From NCBI GenBank assembly GCA_022648685.1, contig JALCMW010000005.1:1-64000 (forward strand): a DNA stretch of 64,000 nt, given 5' to 3'. The stretch's first letter is position 1. Each line of letters opens with the position of its first letter. The DNA comes from Bacteroidales bacterium. Lineage in GTDB: Bacteria > Bacteroidota > Bacteroidia > Bacteroidales > UBA932. The position numbers and the translations under genes are program-made. The notes beneath the pieces are model-generated. The model made no database searches and was not told the origin of the DNA. It worked only from the letters and a program-made list of their open reading frames with translations. Of this stretch, positions 17,491-27,289 are shown one piece after another.

Positions 17491-18987
17491 ATGCGAAAAT
17501 TCTTTATAATAATTATAGCAATCATGACTTCATTCGGTCCCGGCCCGAAAATGCGCCGTATGGCAGTGGCCGGACAGTTCTATCCCGAAAGCAAATCGGA
17601 AATGGAATCGGTGCTAGGAGAATATTTCGGAAAATACAAAAATGAATCCGGCACAAAAGGACAAATAGCCGCCGTAATAGTCCCACATGCCGGTTATGTA
17701 TTTTCAGGTTACACTGCCGCAGCGGCCTATTCGAAGATCCCGGAAGACGCATCTTACGACCGCATATTCATTCTGGGCCCCAGCCACCATGCTGCTTTCG
17801 AAGGCGCTTCGGTAAATTATGCATATGATGCCTATATGACTCCGCTGGGACCGGTTCCCACGGATACTGCAATATGCAGGGCTCTGACGTCATCTTCGTC
17901 TTGTTTCGGGTATTACGAAGCCGCTCATTCTAAAGAACACTGCATAGAAGTGCAGCTGCCTTTTCTTCAATATAGGCTGCGTAAAATGCCGCCGATAGTT
18001 CCGATCATCATAGGGACAGAGAATTACAAGACCATCCATGAAATAGCCGAAGGGCTGGAACCGTATTTCAATGAAAGGAATCTTTTCGTGATTAGCAGTG
18101 ATTTTTCCCACTATCCTTCATACGATGATGCCTGTACGGCAGACGATAGGACGGCACAGGCAATCCTTACCGGAGATCCTGTCAGATTCGCTGAAGCATT
18201 GAAGTACAATAAAGACGCAGGAATCCATAATCTTTTCACCAGTGCCTGCGGTCAAACCGCAATTATGACTCTCATGCTGCTTTCGAAATGGAAAGGGGGA
18301 TGTTCTTATCACCATGAAAAATATATGAATTCCGGTGATTCGGAATACGGGGACAAAAAGGAAGTGGTTGGCTATAATGCCTTCATCGTCACAAGAAGCA
18401 CTGAAAAAGCCGGAAATCACGATGGAAAAAAATTCGATTTGACCCGTGATGAGAAAAAGACACTTCTTCATATAGCCAGAAAGAGCATACAGACTGCCTT
18501 CGACGAAGAAAAACTTCAGAAAGCCTGGGAAGGGGAAAATCTTACCGGGACCCTGGAATCCGAATGCGGCGCTTTCGTAACTCTTAATGAAGACGGGCAT
18601 CTGCGGGGCTGCATAGGCCATTTCGGTGAGAACATCCCTCTTTACAAAACAGTGGCAATGATGGCAAGGGCCGCAGCTTTCGAAGACACGAGATTCCGGG
18701 AGGTCACACGTGAAGAACTAACTAGAATCGATATAGAAATATCAGTTCTCTCCCCTCTTGAAAAAATCGCCGGTGCAGACGAATTCGAATACGGGAAACA
18801 GGGTATTTACATGGTCAGGAACGGAAGGAGCGGAACATTCCTGCCGCAAGTGGCGCAAGAATCGAATTGGACAAAGGAAGAATTTCTGGGACATTGCGCC
18901 CGTGACAAAGCCGGTATCGGATGGGACGGATGGAAAACGGCGGATCTCTACACTTATTATGCGATCGTATTCTCTGAAAACGAATGA
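17491..18987 (+). CDS. fused AmmeMemoRadiSam system protein B-A (MEMO1 domain + AMMECR1 domain)
   Basis: The 498-aa protein joins two members of the three-part AmmeMemoRadiSam system. Residues about 20-295 are a MEMO1 domain, related to class III extradiol dioxygenases: MAVAGQFYPESKSEME, VPHAGYVFSGYTAAAAY, FILGPSHHAAFEG, SSDFSHYPSYDDA. Residues about 310-498 are an AMMECR1 domain, with GCIGHF in the conserved LRGCIG motif, AAAFEDTRF and IEISVLSPLEKI. The function of the system is not established. The N-terminal MRKFFIIIIAIMTSFG is hydrophobic and could be a signal or anchor. Alternatively translation begins at the internal ATG of MRRMAVAGQFYPE (MEMO1 proteins usually start near there). The radical SAM partner follows 34 bp downstream. 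Confidence 0.92.
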   Translation: MRKFFIIIIAIMTSFGPGPKMRRMAVAGQFYPESKSEMESVLGEYFGKYKNESGTKGQIAAVIVPHAGYVFSGYTAAAAYSKIPEDASYDRIFILGPSHHAAFEGASVNYAYDAYMTPLGPVPTDTAICRALTSSSSCFGYYEAAHSKEHCIEVQLPFLQYRLRKMPPIVPIIIGTENYKTIHEIAEGLEPYFNERNLFVISSDFSHYPSYDDACTADDRTAQAILTGDPVRFAEALKYNKDAGIHNLFTSACGQTAIMTLMLLSKWKGGCSYHHEKYMNSGDSEYGDKKEVVGYNAFIVTRSTEKAGNHDGKKFDLTRDEKKTLLHIARKSIQTAFDEEKLQKAWEGENLTGTLESECGAFVTLNEDGHLRGCIGHFGENIPLYKTVAMMARAAAFEDTRFREVTREELTRIDIEISVLSPLEKIAGADEFEYGKQGIYMVRNGRSGTFLPQVAQESNWTKEEFLGHCARDKAGIGWDGWKTADLYTYYAIVFSENE

Positions 18988-19021
18988 ACCGGAATCCCAT
19001 CAATAAAAATGATTATCGGAT

Positions 19022-20050
19022 ATGAAAGAAGCATCATTCTGGCATAAAACGGCAAGAGGGGCCGAATGCGACCTGTGCCCGCATCATTGCAATCTTTCCG
19101 AGGGGAAAAGAGGCTTGTGCGGAAGCAGGATAAACATCGGGGGCATATTGTATTCCGAGGTTTACGGCAGGCCATGCGCACTGGCTGTCGATCCGATAGA
19201 AAAGAAACCGCTCCTTCATTTCCGCCCCGGAACAGAATGCCTTTCACTTGCTTGCACAGGCTGCAATTTCAGATGCCTCAACTGCCAGAATTCCGAAATA
19301 TCACAAGTCCTGCCATCGGAAGTCCGTTCTACGGATTTCTCACCGGAAGAAATCGTGAAGACCTGCATGGATTCAGGGTGCAGGGCCATAGCCTATACCT
19401 ATACGGAACCGCTGACATACATGGAATATGTATACGACTGTGCCGCAGCGGCTCATGAAAAAGGGATTGAAAACATCCTCGTATCGGCGGGATACGTGAA
19501 CCGGGAACCACTGGAAAAACTCGCAAGCGTTTTGGATGCGGCAAATATCGATCTCAAGTCTTTCGACGACGATATATACAAAAAAATAAGCGGAGGCTCA
19601 CTCAGACCGGTGCTAGACACTTTGATCACGTTGAAAGAAAGAGGGGTATGGCTCGAAATAACAAATCTGGTGATCCCGTCCGTGAACGACGATATGGAAA
19701 TGATCCGGGGCATGTGCAAATGGCTGAGCAACAATGGATTTTCGGATACCCCACTGCATTTTAGCAGATTTTTTCCTTGTTATAAAATGGAAAACCTGCC
19801 GCCTACACCTCAATATACTTTGGAAAAAGCGAGGGATATCGCTTGCAAAGAAGGAATGGAATTCGTATATATCGGAAATGTGCCTGGGAAAAACGGAGAA
19901 AACACTTATTGTCCGCAATGCGGAAAACTGCTGGTGGAACGCAACGGATACGTAATAACTGAAAACAGACTCGGACCGGACGGCAAATGCCCCGTATGCG
20001 GACATACAGTTCCAGGCAGATGGCAGACTAAACATTTAAAATGGCATTGA
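19022..20050 (+). CDS. AmmeMemoRadiSam system radical SAM enzyme
   Basis: The 342-aa radical SAM protein is the third part of the AmmeMemoRadiSam trio. The [4Fe-4S] motif CX3CX2C is seen in CTGCNFRCLNCQN near residue 78. It is preceded by a Cys-rich N-terminal block (CDLCPHHCNLSEGKRGLCGSR) shared with pyruvate-formate-lyase-activase-like proteins. The C terminus carries a zinc-ribbon-like CPQCG/CPVCG pair. The substrate is unknown; the fixed association with MEMO1 and AMMECR1 domains suggests joint modification of a shared target. It lies 1 bp before trmO, so the three genes are probably cotranscribed. Confidence 0.93.
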   Translation: MKEASFWHKTARGAECDLCPHHCNLSEGKRGLCGSRINIGGILYSEVYGRPCALAVDPIEKKPLLHFRPGTECLSLACTGCNFRCLNCQNSEISQVLPSEVRSTDFSPEEIVKTCMDSGCRAIAYTYTEPLTYMEYVYDCAAAAHEKGIENILVSAGYVNREPLEKLASVLDAANIDLKSFDDDIYKKISGGSLRPVLDTLITLKERGVWLEITNLVIPSVNDDMEMIRGMCKWLSNNGFSDTPLHFSRFFPCYKMENLPPTPQYTLEKARDIACKEGMEFVYIGNVPGKNGENTYCPQCGKLLVERNGYVITENRLGPDGKCPVCGHTVPGRWQTKHLKWH

Positions 20051-20051
20051 G

Positions 20052-20771
20052 ATGGACATGAAACCCATAGCATACTTCCATTCCCCTTTCGGCTCAAAAT
20101 TCGGTATCCCGCGTCAAAGCGGACTCGTTCCGGAAACCGAAGGGACAATAATATTCACACCGGAATTCCGTAATCCCGGGGCTTTGAAAGGATTGGAAGG
20201 GTTCGACTATATATGGCTATTGTGGGAATTCGGCGAAAGGAAATGGCAGCCCACGGTAAGACCGCCGAGACTGGGAGGAAACAAAACCATGGGAGTCTTC
20301 GCCACCCGGTCTCCTTTCCGGCCCAACCCTATCGGACTTTCATCTGTAAGAATAACCGGGATAGAAAAAGGAAGCGGGCAAGGAACTGTGATACATACGG
20401 CAGGAGCCGACCTGATGGACGGGACACCGATTCTGGATATAAAACCATATGTCGCCTATAGCGACAGCCATCCTTCGGCTCTGGGCGGATTCGCAGGGGA
20501 AATACCGGGAAAAGAGTTGGAAGTATCCGTACCAGAAAATCTGGGGAAGATCTTTTCGCCGGAAATCATGAAGACGCTTAAAGATACTCTTGCACTGGAC
20601 CCCAGACCAAGGTATCAAAAAGATCCGGAAAGGATTTACGGGATGTCTTTTTACGGATACGATGTAAAATTCACCGTCTCGGGAAACAAACTATATATAC
20701 GCGAAATTACGAATTCGTCGAATCTTTATCCCGATTTGTCGAATTCAAATGATCGCAACGGTTATCTGTAA
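20052..20771 (+). CDS. trmO: tRNA (N6-threonylcarbamoyladenosine(37)-N6)-methyltransferase TrmO
   Basis: TrmO (TsaA/YaeB family) is an SAM-dependent enzyme that methylates t6A37 of tRNA-Thr. The 239-aa beta-barrel protein shows FHSPFGSKFGIPRQSGLVPE, LEGFDYIWLLWEF, the diagnostic MGVFATRSPFRPNPIGLSSVRI, and DIKPYVAYSD. The C terminus DPRPRYQKDPERIYGMSFYGYDVKF matches the family's usual extension. It starts 1 bp after the radical SAM gene. Confidence 0.93.
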   Translation: MDMKPIAYFHSPFGSKFGIPRQSGLVPETEGTIIFTPEFRNPGALKGLEGFDYIWLLWEFGERKWQPTVRPPRLGGNKTMGVFATRSPFRPNPIGLSSVRITGIEKGSGQGTVIHTAGADLMDGTPILDIKPYVAYSDSHPSALGGFAGEIPGKELEVSVPENLGKIFSPEIMKTLKDTLALDPRPRYQKDPERIYGMSFYGYDVKFTVSGNKLYIREITNSSNLYPDLSNSNDRNGYL

Positions 20772-20819
20772 TTATATTTCGGAGTTTTAATATAAAAGCA
20801 GGAATAACCGATTCATATC

Positions 20820-21869
20820 ATGACGGAAATATCGATGAATCGAAACAACAAAAATGCGGTGATCATTCTTGCCCAGATTCTCATTTGGGCATGGCTTATC
20901 CTTACGCCGTGGACTATAAGCTTCATGATAGGAAACAGCCGTCACGAATCAATGAGAATCCTTTTAATAACATTTACACATACCCTTCCCCTATTGATCA
21001 TATATCTTGCCAATTTCCTGCTTCTCGTACCGGAGCTGATGTTCAGAAAAAAAAAGATACTGTGGTTCCTCCTGATAAACGCAGCCCTCATAATTATCCT
21101 GGATGCAGCCATATATGTCCAAAAGATATTAAATGCAAATCTTCCCGTAGAAGAACAAACACGTATGTACATTGCGATAGTCGGGTTCTCTTTCATGATA
21201 ATACTCTGTATCGCGACAGCGGTGGGAATGAGATACATAATGAGATGGAACGACCTTCAAATAAAAATACGCGAAAAAAAACTTAAAAGTGCCGAAGCCG
21301 AAGTGAGATGGCTGAAATATCAGCTGAACCCGCACTTCCTGTTCAATACACTTAACAATATCTCTTCCCTGACACAAATTGATGCCGACAAGGCACAGGA
21401 AAACATAGGCCAGCTAAGCGATCTTCTCAGATACGCGATATATGACAGCAACCAGCAGCGTGTGGAATTAGAAGGCGAAGTGGAATTCATGAACAACTAC
21501 ATATCCCTTATGAGGCTGAGATGCAACGAAATGACAACAATAGAGAATGACATGAAACTGCCCGGAAAGCCTGTAAAAATAGCTCCTCTCCTGTTCATTT
21601 CGTTAATTGAAAATGCCTTCAAACACGGCGTGAATTCAAGAAGGGAATCTTTTGTCAGAATAAGGCTTGAACTTGTAGGTAATGATCTTGTTTTCACATG
21701 TGAAAACAGCTATTTCTCAAACAACAGTTTGAACAGGATAGGCTCCGGAATCGGTCTTGAAAATATGAAAAGAAGACTTGAACTTCTGTATCATGACAAT
21801 TACGAATACATCAGCGTGATAAAGGATGAGACATATACGGCGAAAGTAACGATAAGAAACATCACATAA
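20820..21869 (+). CDS. LytS-type sensor histidine kinase (PF06580 family)
   Basis: The 349-aa membrane protein has four predicted transmembrane helices within residues 10-140. The His_kinase module follows, with the phosphoacceptor in KYQLNPHFLFNTLNNISSL. The ATP-binding part includes LLFISLIENAFKHG (N box) and NRIGSGIGLENMKRRLELLY (G box). There is no separate periplasmic sensor domain, so the signal is probably sensed in or near the membrane. It is paired with a LytTR response regulator 8 bp downstream. Confidence 0.93.
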   Translation: MTEISMNRNNKNAVIILAQILIWAWLILTPWTISFMIGNSRHESMRILLITFTHTLPLLIIYLANFLLLVPELMFRKKKILWFLLINAALIIILDAAIYVQKILNANLPVEEQTRMYIAIVGFSFMIILCIATAVGMRYIMRWNDLQIKIREKKLKSAEAEVRWLKYQLNPHFLFNTLNNISSLTQIDADKAQENIGQLSDLLRYAIYDSNQQRVELEGEVEFMNNYISLMRLRCNEMTTIENDMKLPGKPVKIAPLLFISLIENAFKHGVNSRRESFVRIRLELVGNDLVFTCENSYFSNNSLNRIGSGIGLENMKRRLELLYHDNYEYISVIKDETYTAKVTIRNIT

Positions 21870-21877
21870 ATAATAAT

Positions 21878-22606
21878 ATGGAAAAGCTGAAATGTATAAT
21901 AGTAGATGACGAACCTCTCGCAATAAAGATGCTGGAGAATTATGTCAACCGCACACCTTTCCTCCAGCTGGATTCATCATATACCGATCCGGTACTGTCT
22001 CTCTCCGAAATAAAAAGCAGGAAGCCGGAACTGGTTTTCCTGGACATACAAATGCCGGATCTGAACGGTATGGAACTTTCAGGAATGATTCCACCGGAAA
22101 CACGTATCATTTTCACTACAGCATTCAAGCAATATGCTTTTGACAGTTATCAGGTGTCTGCCCTGGATTTTCTGCTAAAACCGATAAGGTATCAGAAATT
22201 CCTGGAAGCTGCAGAAAAGGCGAAACAATGGTTCGAAATGAAAGAGACCAGCGATTCTTCTCCGGCCAAGAAAGAACGGAACTCCATTTTCATCAAAGCG
22301 GACGGCGCTTTGAGAAAAGTGGAATTTTCGGATATCCTTTATGTCGCCGGAATGAAAGACTACGTGATGTTTTATCTGTCAGGAGAAAAATATCCCGTAG
22401 TCACACATCTGACTATGAAAGCAGTTGAAGAGATGCTACCTTCGGATTATTTTATGCGTGTACACAGATCTTATATAATCTCCCTGAATAAAATCGAATC
22501 CATAGACAGTTATAACGACATAACAATAGGAAAAGAAGTTATCCACGTCACCGATGCCTACAAAAGCAATTTCGAGAGATATCTGACCGATAACAGCATA
22601 AAATGA
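21878..22606 (+). CDS. LytTR-family response regulator
   Basis: The 242-aa protein has an N-terminal receiver domain with the acidic pocket IIVDDEPLA and phosphoacceptor Asp in LVFLDIQMPDLNGMEL, Thr in IIFTTAF and Lys in FLLKPIRYQKF. A C-terminal LytTR DNA-binding domain follows (about 135-242: FIKADGALRKVEFSDILYVAG, YFMRVHRSYIISLNKIESID). Targets are not evident from the sequence. The stop codon directly abuts the stop of the convergent GH3 gene, with no intergenic base. Confidence 0.95.
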   Translation: MEKLKCIIVDDEPLAIKMLENYVNRTPFLQLDSSYTDPVLSLSEIKSRKPELVFLDIQMPDLNGMELSGMIPPETRIIFTTAFKQYAFDSYQVSALDFLLKPIRYQKFLEAAEKAKQWFEMKETSDSSPAKKERNSIFIKADGALRKVEFSDILYVAGMKDYVMFYLSGEKYPVVTHLTMKAVEEMLPSDYFMRVHRSYIISLNKIESIDSYNDITIGKEVIHVTDAYKSNFERYLTDNSIK

Positions 22607-24973
22607 TCATTTTCCTTTAAGGAACAGATTTGCGGTTGTTACATTTTCGCTGTCAGGGCCTGTCATTATCTCAAATTCGCCCGGTTCACAAACGTGTTCC
22701 AGCCCGGCATTATAGAATTTCAGCAAATCAGGAGTAATCTTGAAAGATACGGCCATACTCGAATGAGCTGGTATATGAACACGTTTGAACCCTTTCAATT
22801 CCTTTACCGGACGAGTAACGGATGCAACAATATCCCTTATGTAAAGTTGTACAACTTCGTCCCCGTCACGATCACCGGTATTCGAAACTTTAACGGAAGC
22901 GGTAACCGAACCGGAATCACGATTCAGTACGGAAGAACTCAGACTCACATGGGAATAGACGAAATCGGTATAACTCAATCCGTAACCGAACGGATATAAA
23001 GGATCGTTGTCCACATCGATATAATTGCTCCTGTATTTCATATACCAACCGCCTTCTGGAAGAGGCCGCCCCGTATTTTTATGATTGTAATATATCGGTA
23101 TCTGACCTACATTCTTGGGAAAAGACATAGTTAATTTTCCGCTTGGATTCACATCTCCGAAAAGGACATCGGATATTGCAAAGGCACCTTCCGAACCTTC
23201 GAACCATACGTTCAAAATCGCCGGAACATTGTCCTTTTCCCAAGACAGGACAGTAGGACGGCCTGAAAAAAGTACAAGTACCACCGGTTTTCCGGTCTTT
23301 AATAAAGCTTCCAGCAAAGTATGCTGTACAGAAGGTAGGACAAGACTGGTCCTGCAGGAAGATTCGCCGGACATATCCGCGCATTCTCCCAAGGCTGCAA
23401 CTATCACATCAGATCTGGAGGCGGTTTCCAATGCATCGGAAATCAATTTGCCATAAGGATCGGGTTCGAATTCCATACGTGAAATATCCCTTTTCATGGC
23501 AGCAGCATCTATATCCAGATTGCATCCTTTGGCATACAACACTTTGACATCAGGACCGGCTACTTCTTTTATTCCCTGATAAAGGGAAGTATACGATCTG
23601 CCTGAAGCAACGCTCCATGTCCCTGTCATTTCAGGTCCGGCATCCGCCAGAGGTCCTATTACAGCGATGGTACCTTTTCTGGAAAGAGGAAGAAGCGGCT
23701 TGCTTCCACCGGCCGTAGAGCCGTTCTCCAGCAAGACAATGCTTTCCCCCGCCAGCTTTCTCGCAAGATTCCTGTGGGCGGGAGTATATATATCTTTTGA
23801 CCGTCTGTTTTTGTCAATATACCTGTATGGATTCTTAAAAAGGCCCAATTTGTATTTGGCTTCCAGAACCTTCCTGCAAGCGGCGTCTATCTCTGATTTT
23901 GTAACACGACCTTCTTCAATCGATTTCTTCAAGGTTCCGGTAAATCCTTCCGAAACCATATCCATATCGACTCCTGCTTTCAGGGCAAGTGCGGATGCTG
24001 TCTGCAGATCACCGAGACCATGATTCTGAAGTTCTGCAATTGCCGTATAATCCGTTACTACGAAACCTTTGAATCCCCACTGATTTCTCAGCAGGTCCGT
24101 AAGCAGCCACTTGTTGGCCGTAGCCGGAATACCGTTTATATCATTGAATGATGTCATTACACTGCCTGCACCTGCATCCACGGCCGCTTTGTAAGGAGGA
24201 AGATATTCGTTATACATCCGGTTAAAACTCATATCCGTCGTATTGTAATCACGTCCGGCCTCTACAGCTCCGTACAATGCAAAATGCTTGATGCAAGCCA
24301 TAATATCTGTACTGTCCCTGAAAATCTTCCCGTTACCCGGGCCCTGAAAGCCCTTGACCATCGAAGCAGCTATCGCACTTCCGAGGAAAGGATCTTCCCC
24401 GGCTCCTTCAGCAACTCTTCCCCATCTCGGATCCCGGGATATATCTACCATCGGACTGAAAGTCCAGCAGATCCCGTCTGCACTCGCTTCCACCGCCGAA
24501 ATCCTTGCGGCTTTCCTAATACCCGAGGTATCCCAGGATGAAGCCATAGCCAAAGGAATAGGGAAAACGGTTTCATAACCGTGTATCACGTCAAGGCCGA
24601 AAATAAGCGGGATTCCGAGACGAGATTGTTCGACTGCGATCTTCTGGCATTCATGTACCACATCATACCCCCTGGCATTAAGAAGACCGCCAACATCGCC
24701 ACTCCTTATGCTTTCGGATATCCCCGTATTTATTTTCGATCCTGTCACAATGTCTTTCCCGTCATCGGAATGATATGTAGGCAGGTTAAGCTGACCAATT
24801 TTTTCATCAAGAGTCATCTTTGACATAAGACAGGAAATGAAACGTCCCATCTCCCTATCCTCTACACCCGGCCGGGGTGACGAAGATTGACAAGTTTTGC
24901 TATTACGTAGAGAACCGCATGACAATGCCAATAAGCCTGCCGCCACGGACAATAAGAAATTCCTGTAGTTCAT
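22607..24973 (-). CDS. glycoside hydrolase family 3 beta-glucosidase lipoprotein (BglX-like)
   Basis: The 788-aa protein begins with a lipoprotein signal peptide whose lipobox is LALSC (Cys near residue 19), so it is probably anchored in the envelope. GH3 N-terminal TIM barrel: MTLDEKIGQLNL, GLDVIHGYETVFPIPLAMASSWD, the substrate-binding ACIKHFALYG, and the nucleophile Asp in FKGFVVTDY. The GH3 C-terminal and fibronectin-III-like domains follow (DPLYPFGYGLSYTDF, GDEVVQLYIRD, ELKGFKRV). It probably cleaves beta-glucosides or other short beta-linked oligosaccharides. It is a single gene. Confidence 0.95.
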   Translation of the reverse strand: MNYRNFLLSVAAGLLALSCGSLRNSKTCQSSSPRPGVEDREMGRFISCLMSKMTLDEKIGQLNLPTYHSDDGKDIVTGSKINTGISESIRSGDVGGLLNARGYDVVHECQKIAVEQSRLGIPLIFGLDVIHGYETVFPIPLAMASSWDTSGIRKAARISAVEASADGICWTFSPMVDISRDPRWGRVAEGAGEDPFLGSAIAASMVKGFQGPGNGKIFRDSTDIMACIKHFALYGAVEAGRDYNTTDMSFNRMYNEYLPPYKAAVDAGAGSVMTSFNDINGIPATANKWLLTDLLRNQWGFKGFVVTDYTAIAELQNHGLGDLQTASALALKAGVDMDMVSEGFTGTLKKSIEEGRVTKSEIDAACRKVLEAKYKLGLFKNPYRYIDKNRRSKDIYTPAHRNLARKLAGESIVLLENGSTAGGSKPLLPLSRKGTIAVIGPLADAGPEMTGTWSVASGRSYTSLYQGIKEVAGPDVKVLYAKGCNLDIDAAAMKRDISRMEFEPDPYGKLISDALETASRSDVIVAALGECADMSGESSCRTSLVLPSVQHTLLEALLKTGKPVVLVLFSGRPTVLSWEKDNVPAILNVWFEGSEGAFAISDVLFGDVNPSGKLTMSFPKNVGQIPIYYNHKNTGRPLPEGGWYMKYRSNYIDVDNDPLYPFGYGLSYTDFVYSHVSLSSSVLNRDSGSVTASVKVSNTGDRDGDEVVQLYIRDIVASVTRPVKELKGFKRVHIPAHSSMAVSFKITPDLLKFYNAGLEHVCEPGEFEIMTGPDSENVTTANLFLKGK

Positions 24974-25000
24974 AATTAATCGGTTATAGTGTATCTTTTA

Positions 25001-25031
25001 CAAAAATAACCAATTGATCCGGATCTTCAAG
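25001..25031 (-). promoter_or_regulatory. promoter of the GH3 gene
   Basis: On the minus strand TATTTTTG (25001-25008) fits TAnnTTTG, with CTTG 19 nt upstream (one mismatch from TTTG). The inferred start is about 20 nt before the ATG. Confidence 0.5.
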
Positions 25032-25134
25032 ATTAAATTAAATTTAACAGATAATTCGATTTTTCGCATGAAAAGTAATGAAGGCAAGCGGATGCAAATC
25101 CTTTCCGGGAAACGGATTAATCATATAATTATAT

Positions 25135-25142
25135 TATATTTG
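25135..25142 (+). promoter_or_regulatory. -7 element of the glycosyltransferase promoter
   Basis: TATATTTG matches TAnnTTTG and lies 27 nt before the ATG of the GT39-type gene. No TTTG was found at the expected -33 distance. Confidence 0.4.
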
Positions 25143-25169
25143 AAGCCGTGTACAACTTGAATTGATAAT

Positions 25170-26855
25170 ATGACCGGACAGGAAAAACATCTTCAGACTC
25201 ATTTGTGGCTGGTACTTGTCATTGTATTCGCCATTAGCTTTTTCGTAAACAACAATGCCCTTCTTCCGGACATAATGGAGTCCAGAAACATAATCACCGC
25301 AAGGGAAATGGTCTATGACGGACATTGGATGATCCCTACAATGAACGGCGATCTGCGTCTGGAAAAGCCCCCGCTTCCGACATGGGTCACCGCTTTTGCG
25401 GAAATTCTAAAACCGGACAGTTTGGGAATGCAACGTGCCATGGCAGGAATTGCCGCGGTACTTCTTGCGGTTTCTTTCTTTCTAATAGGAAAAAGGCTAT
25501 TCAAGAACGGACGTACAGCTTTTTTCGCAACATTGATCCTTTGCACCTGCTATGATGTCGTCCTTTTGGGACGGACGGCATCGTGGGATATATACACTCA
25601 TGCATTCATGCTGACCGGAATCCTTTTCCTGATCAGGGCTTTCGAAAGCGAGAAATGTTCATGGTCCGATTTCATCATGGCCGGTTTATTTACTGGCTTG
25701 TCAATAATGAGCAAGGGTCCCGTATCGCTGTTTGCTCTCCTGCTACCGTTTCTTCCGGTTTATTTCTGGTTTTACCCCCCTAAAATGTCGGGGAAATGGA
25801 AAGGGATTGTAGCCACCGCATTAATAGCCATAATCGTGGGGGGATGGTGGTACGCCTATATCTATCTGTTCAATCCGGATGCCATGGCTTCGGTCGCGGC
25901 AAAGGAATCTGGTAACTGGGCAAGCCACAATGTAAGACCATGGTATTATTATTGGGATTTCTTCCTTGAATCCGGAATCTGGGCTCTACTGTTGCTCACC
26001 GCCATATTCGTGCCTTTATGGTCATGGCGGGAAAGGGAAAGCAAAGAATACAAATTTCCCCTCATATGGATGCTTCTAAGCGTTGTCATCCTGTCCATCC
26101 CGGGCGAGAAAAAGACACGTTATCTGTTTCCGGTAATGATATCGGCCAGTTATCTTATGGGCTATCTTATAGAAGCCTGGGATGACAGATTCAGGAAAAG
26201 GCAGTCGGTAAAAGCTGAAAGGATCATATTCCGGATCAATTCGGGGCTGCTTGCAGCCGTAACTTTCATATTACCGGCCATAATCGCGATATTCGCTCTA
26301 AAACCGGGATATATCTCAGTTGCATCGTTTACAATCCTTACAATAATCATATTATCAGTAAGCATTATTCTGGCTTTTTCCGCGATCAGGTACAAACCGG
26401 AAAATATGGTTGCAGGAGTAACGATTCTATTTCTGTCCGCAGAAATCCTGGCCATGCCTTCGCTCAGGGAAGTAGTAAACAATCCGGAAATCCACAGCAT
26501 AGAACTTACAAGGAACATGCAATCCCTGAAAAACATTCCGTTTTATTACAATAAAGATTCGGAATTGCGTATCGAAGAAGTATACGCCGCCCACAGGAAT
26601 ATTCATGCGATAGATTGTTCTTCGGTCGATTCTTTAAGAAAAGCCTTGCCTTTCGCCATCCTTACACACGGTACAGTCGCATCGGAACTTACTCCGGAAA
26701 TTTTCGAATATGCGGATACGACATTCATCGACAGATATGATAACAATTCGAGACCAAAAGGAAATAGGCTGAACCGCCCGATTTTCGTGTACAATCTAAC
26801 TTTGTTAACTTGCAAAAAAGATACTATTGACATTATCAGTACTCACCATAAATAA
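25170..26855 (+). CDS. ArnT-like membrane glycosyltransferase (GT39/PMT superfamily)
   Basis: The 561-aa polytopic membrane protein has about a dozen hydrophobic helices. The first periplasmic loop carries the family's acidic segment PDIMESRNIITAREMVYDGHWMIPTMNGDLRLEKPPLPTW. The E(S/P)R and K-P-P-L motifs are typical of ArnT-like enzymes that transfer a sugar from an undecaprenyl-phosphate carrier to lipid A or protein. No lipid A or glycosylation genes are adjacent, so donor and acceptor are unknown. The last 100 residues are soluble. A thioesterase gene follows 9 bp downstream. Confidence 0.88.
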   Translation: MTGQEKHLQTHLWLVLVIVFAISFFVNNNALLPDIMESRNIITAREMVYDGHWMIPTMNGDLRLEKPPLPTWVTAFAEILKPDSLGMQRAMAGIAAVLLAVSFFLIGKRLFKNGRTAFFATLILCTCYDVVLLGRTASWDIYTHAFMLTGILFLIRAFESEKCSWSDFIMAGLFTGLSIMSKGPVSLFALLLPFLPVYFWFYPPKMSGKWKGIVATALIAIIVGGWWYAYIYLFNPDAMASVAAKESGNWASHNVRPWYYYWDFFLESGIWALLLLTAIFVPLWSWRERESKEYKFPLIWMLLSVVILSIPGEKKTRYLFPVMISASYLMGYLIEAWDDRFRKRQSVKAERIIFRINSGLLAAVTFILPAIIAIFALKPGYISVASFTILTIIILSVSIILAFSAIRYKPENMVAGVTILFLSAEILAMPSLREVVNNPEIHSIELTRNMQSLKNIPFYYNKDSELRIEEVYAAHRNIHAIDCSSVDSLRKALPFAILTHGTVASELTPEIFEYADTTFIDRYDNNSRPKGNRLNRPIFVYNLTLLTCKKDTIDIISTHHK

Positions 26856-26864
26856 TAATAAAAA

Positions 26865-27254
26865 ATGCTGAAAACAGGAATAAAAGGACATCGTGAAATT
26901 ACGGTAACATATCAAATGACAGCCGATTACATAGGAAGCGGCATGGTAAAAGTCTTCGCAACTCCGGCTATGATAGCATGTATGGAAAAAACCGCCAGGC
27001 TAAGCGTAAAGCAATATCTTGAACCGGGACAAGGTACCGTTGGTACTAAAGTGGACGTTTCCCATGTCGCTTCCACTCCGGTCGGAATGAAAGTGTCATG
27101 CGACACGGAACTAATAGAAATAGACAGGCGCAGGCTGGTATTCAAGGTTAGCGCTTTCGACGAAAAAGGTTTGATCGGCGAAGGAAAACATGAAAGGTTT
27201 ATTGTCGATGAAGAGAAATTCCAGGCAAAAGCTGATGCCAAGTCGGAAAACTGA
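26865..27254 (+). CDS. FlK-like hotdog-fold thioesterase
   Basis: The 129-aa protein matches the pattern of the fluoroacetyl-CoA thioesterase-like family: VFATPAMIACMEKTA, GTVGTKVDVSHVASTPVGMKVSCDTEL, RLVFKVSAFDEKGLIGEGKHERFIV. These contain the Thr/Glu/His residues used in catalysis by FlK. Most family members outside Streptomyces have no known physiological thioester substrate. It is probably cotranscribed with the upstream glycosyltransferase gene. Confidence 0.85.
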   Translation: MLKTGIKGHREITVTYQMTADYIGSGMVKVFATPAMIACMEKTARLSVKQYLEPGQGTVGTKVDVSHVASTPVGMKVSCDTELIEIDRRRLVFKVSAFDEKGLIGEGKHERFIVDEEKFQAKADAKSEN

Positions 27255-27289
27255 TGTCAAGTCATTAAAGGACAAGGGATAGCCGGCCA

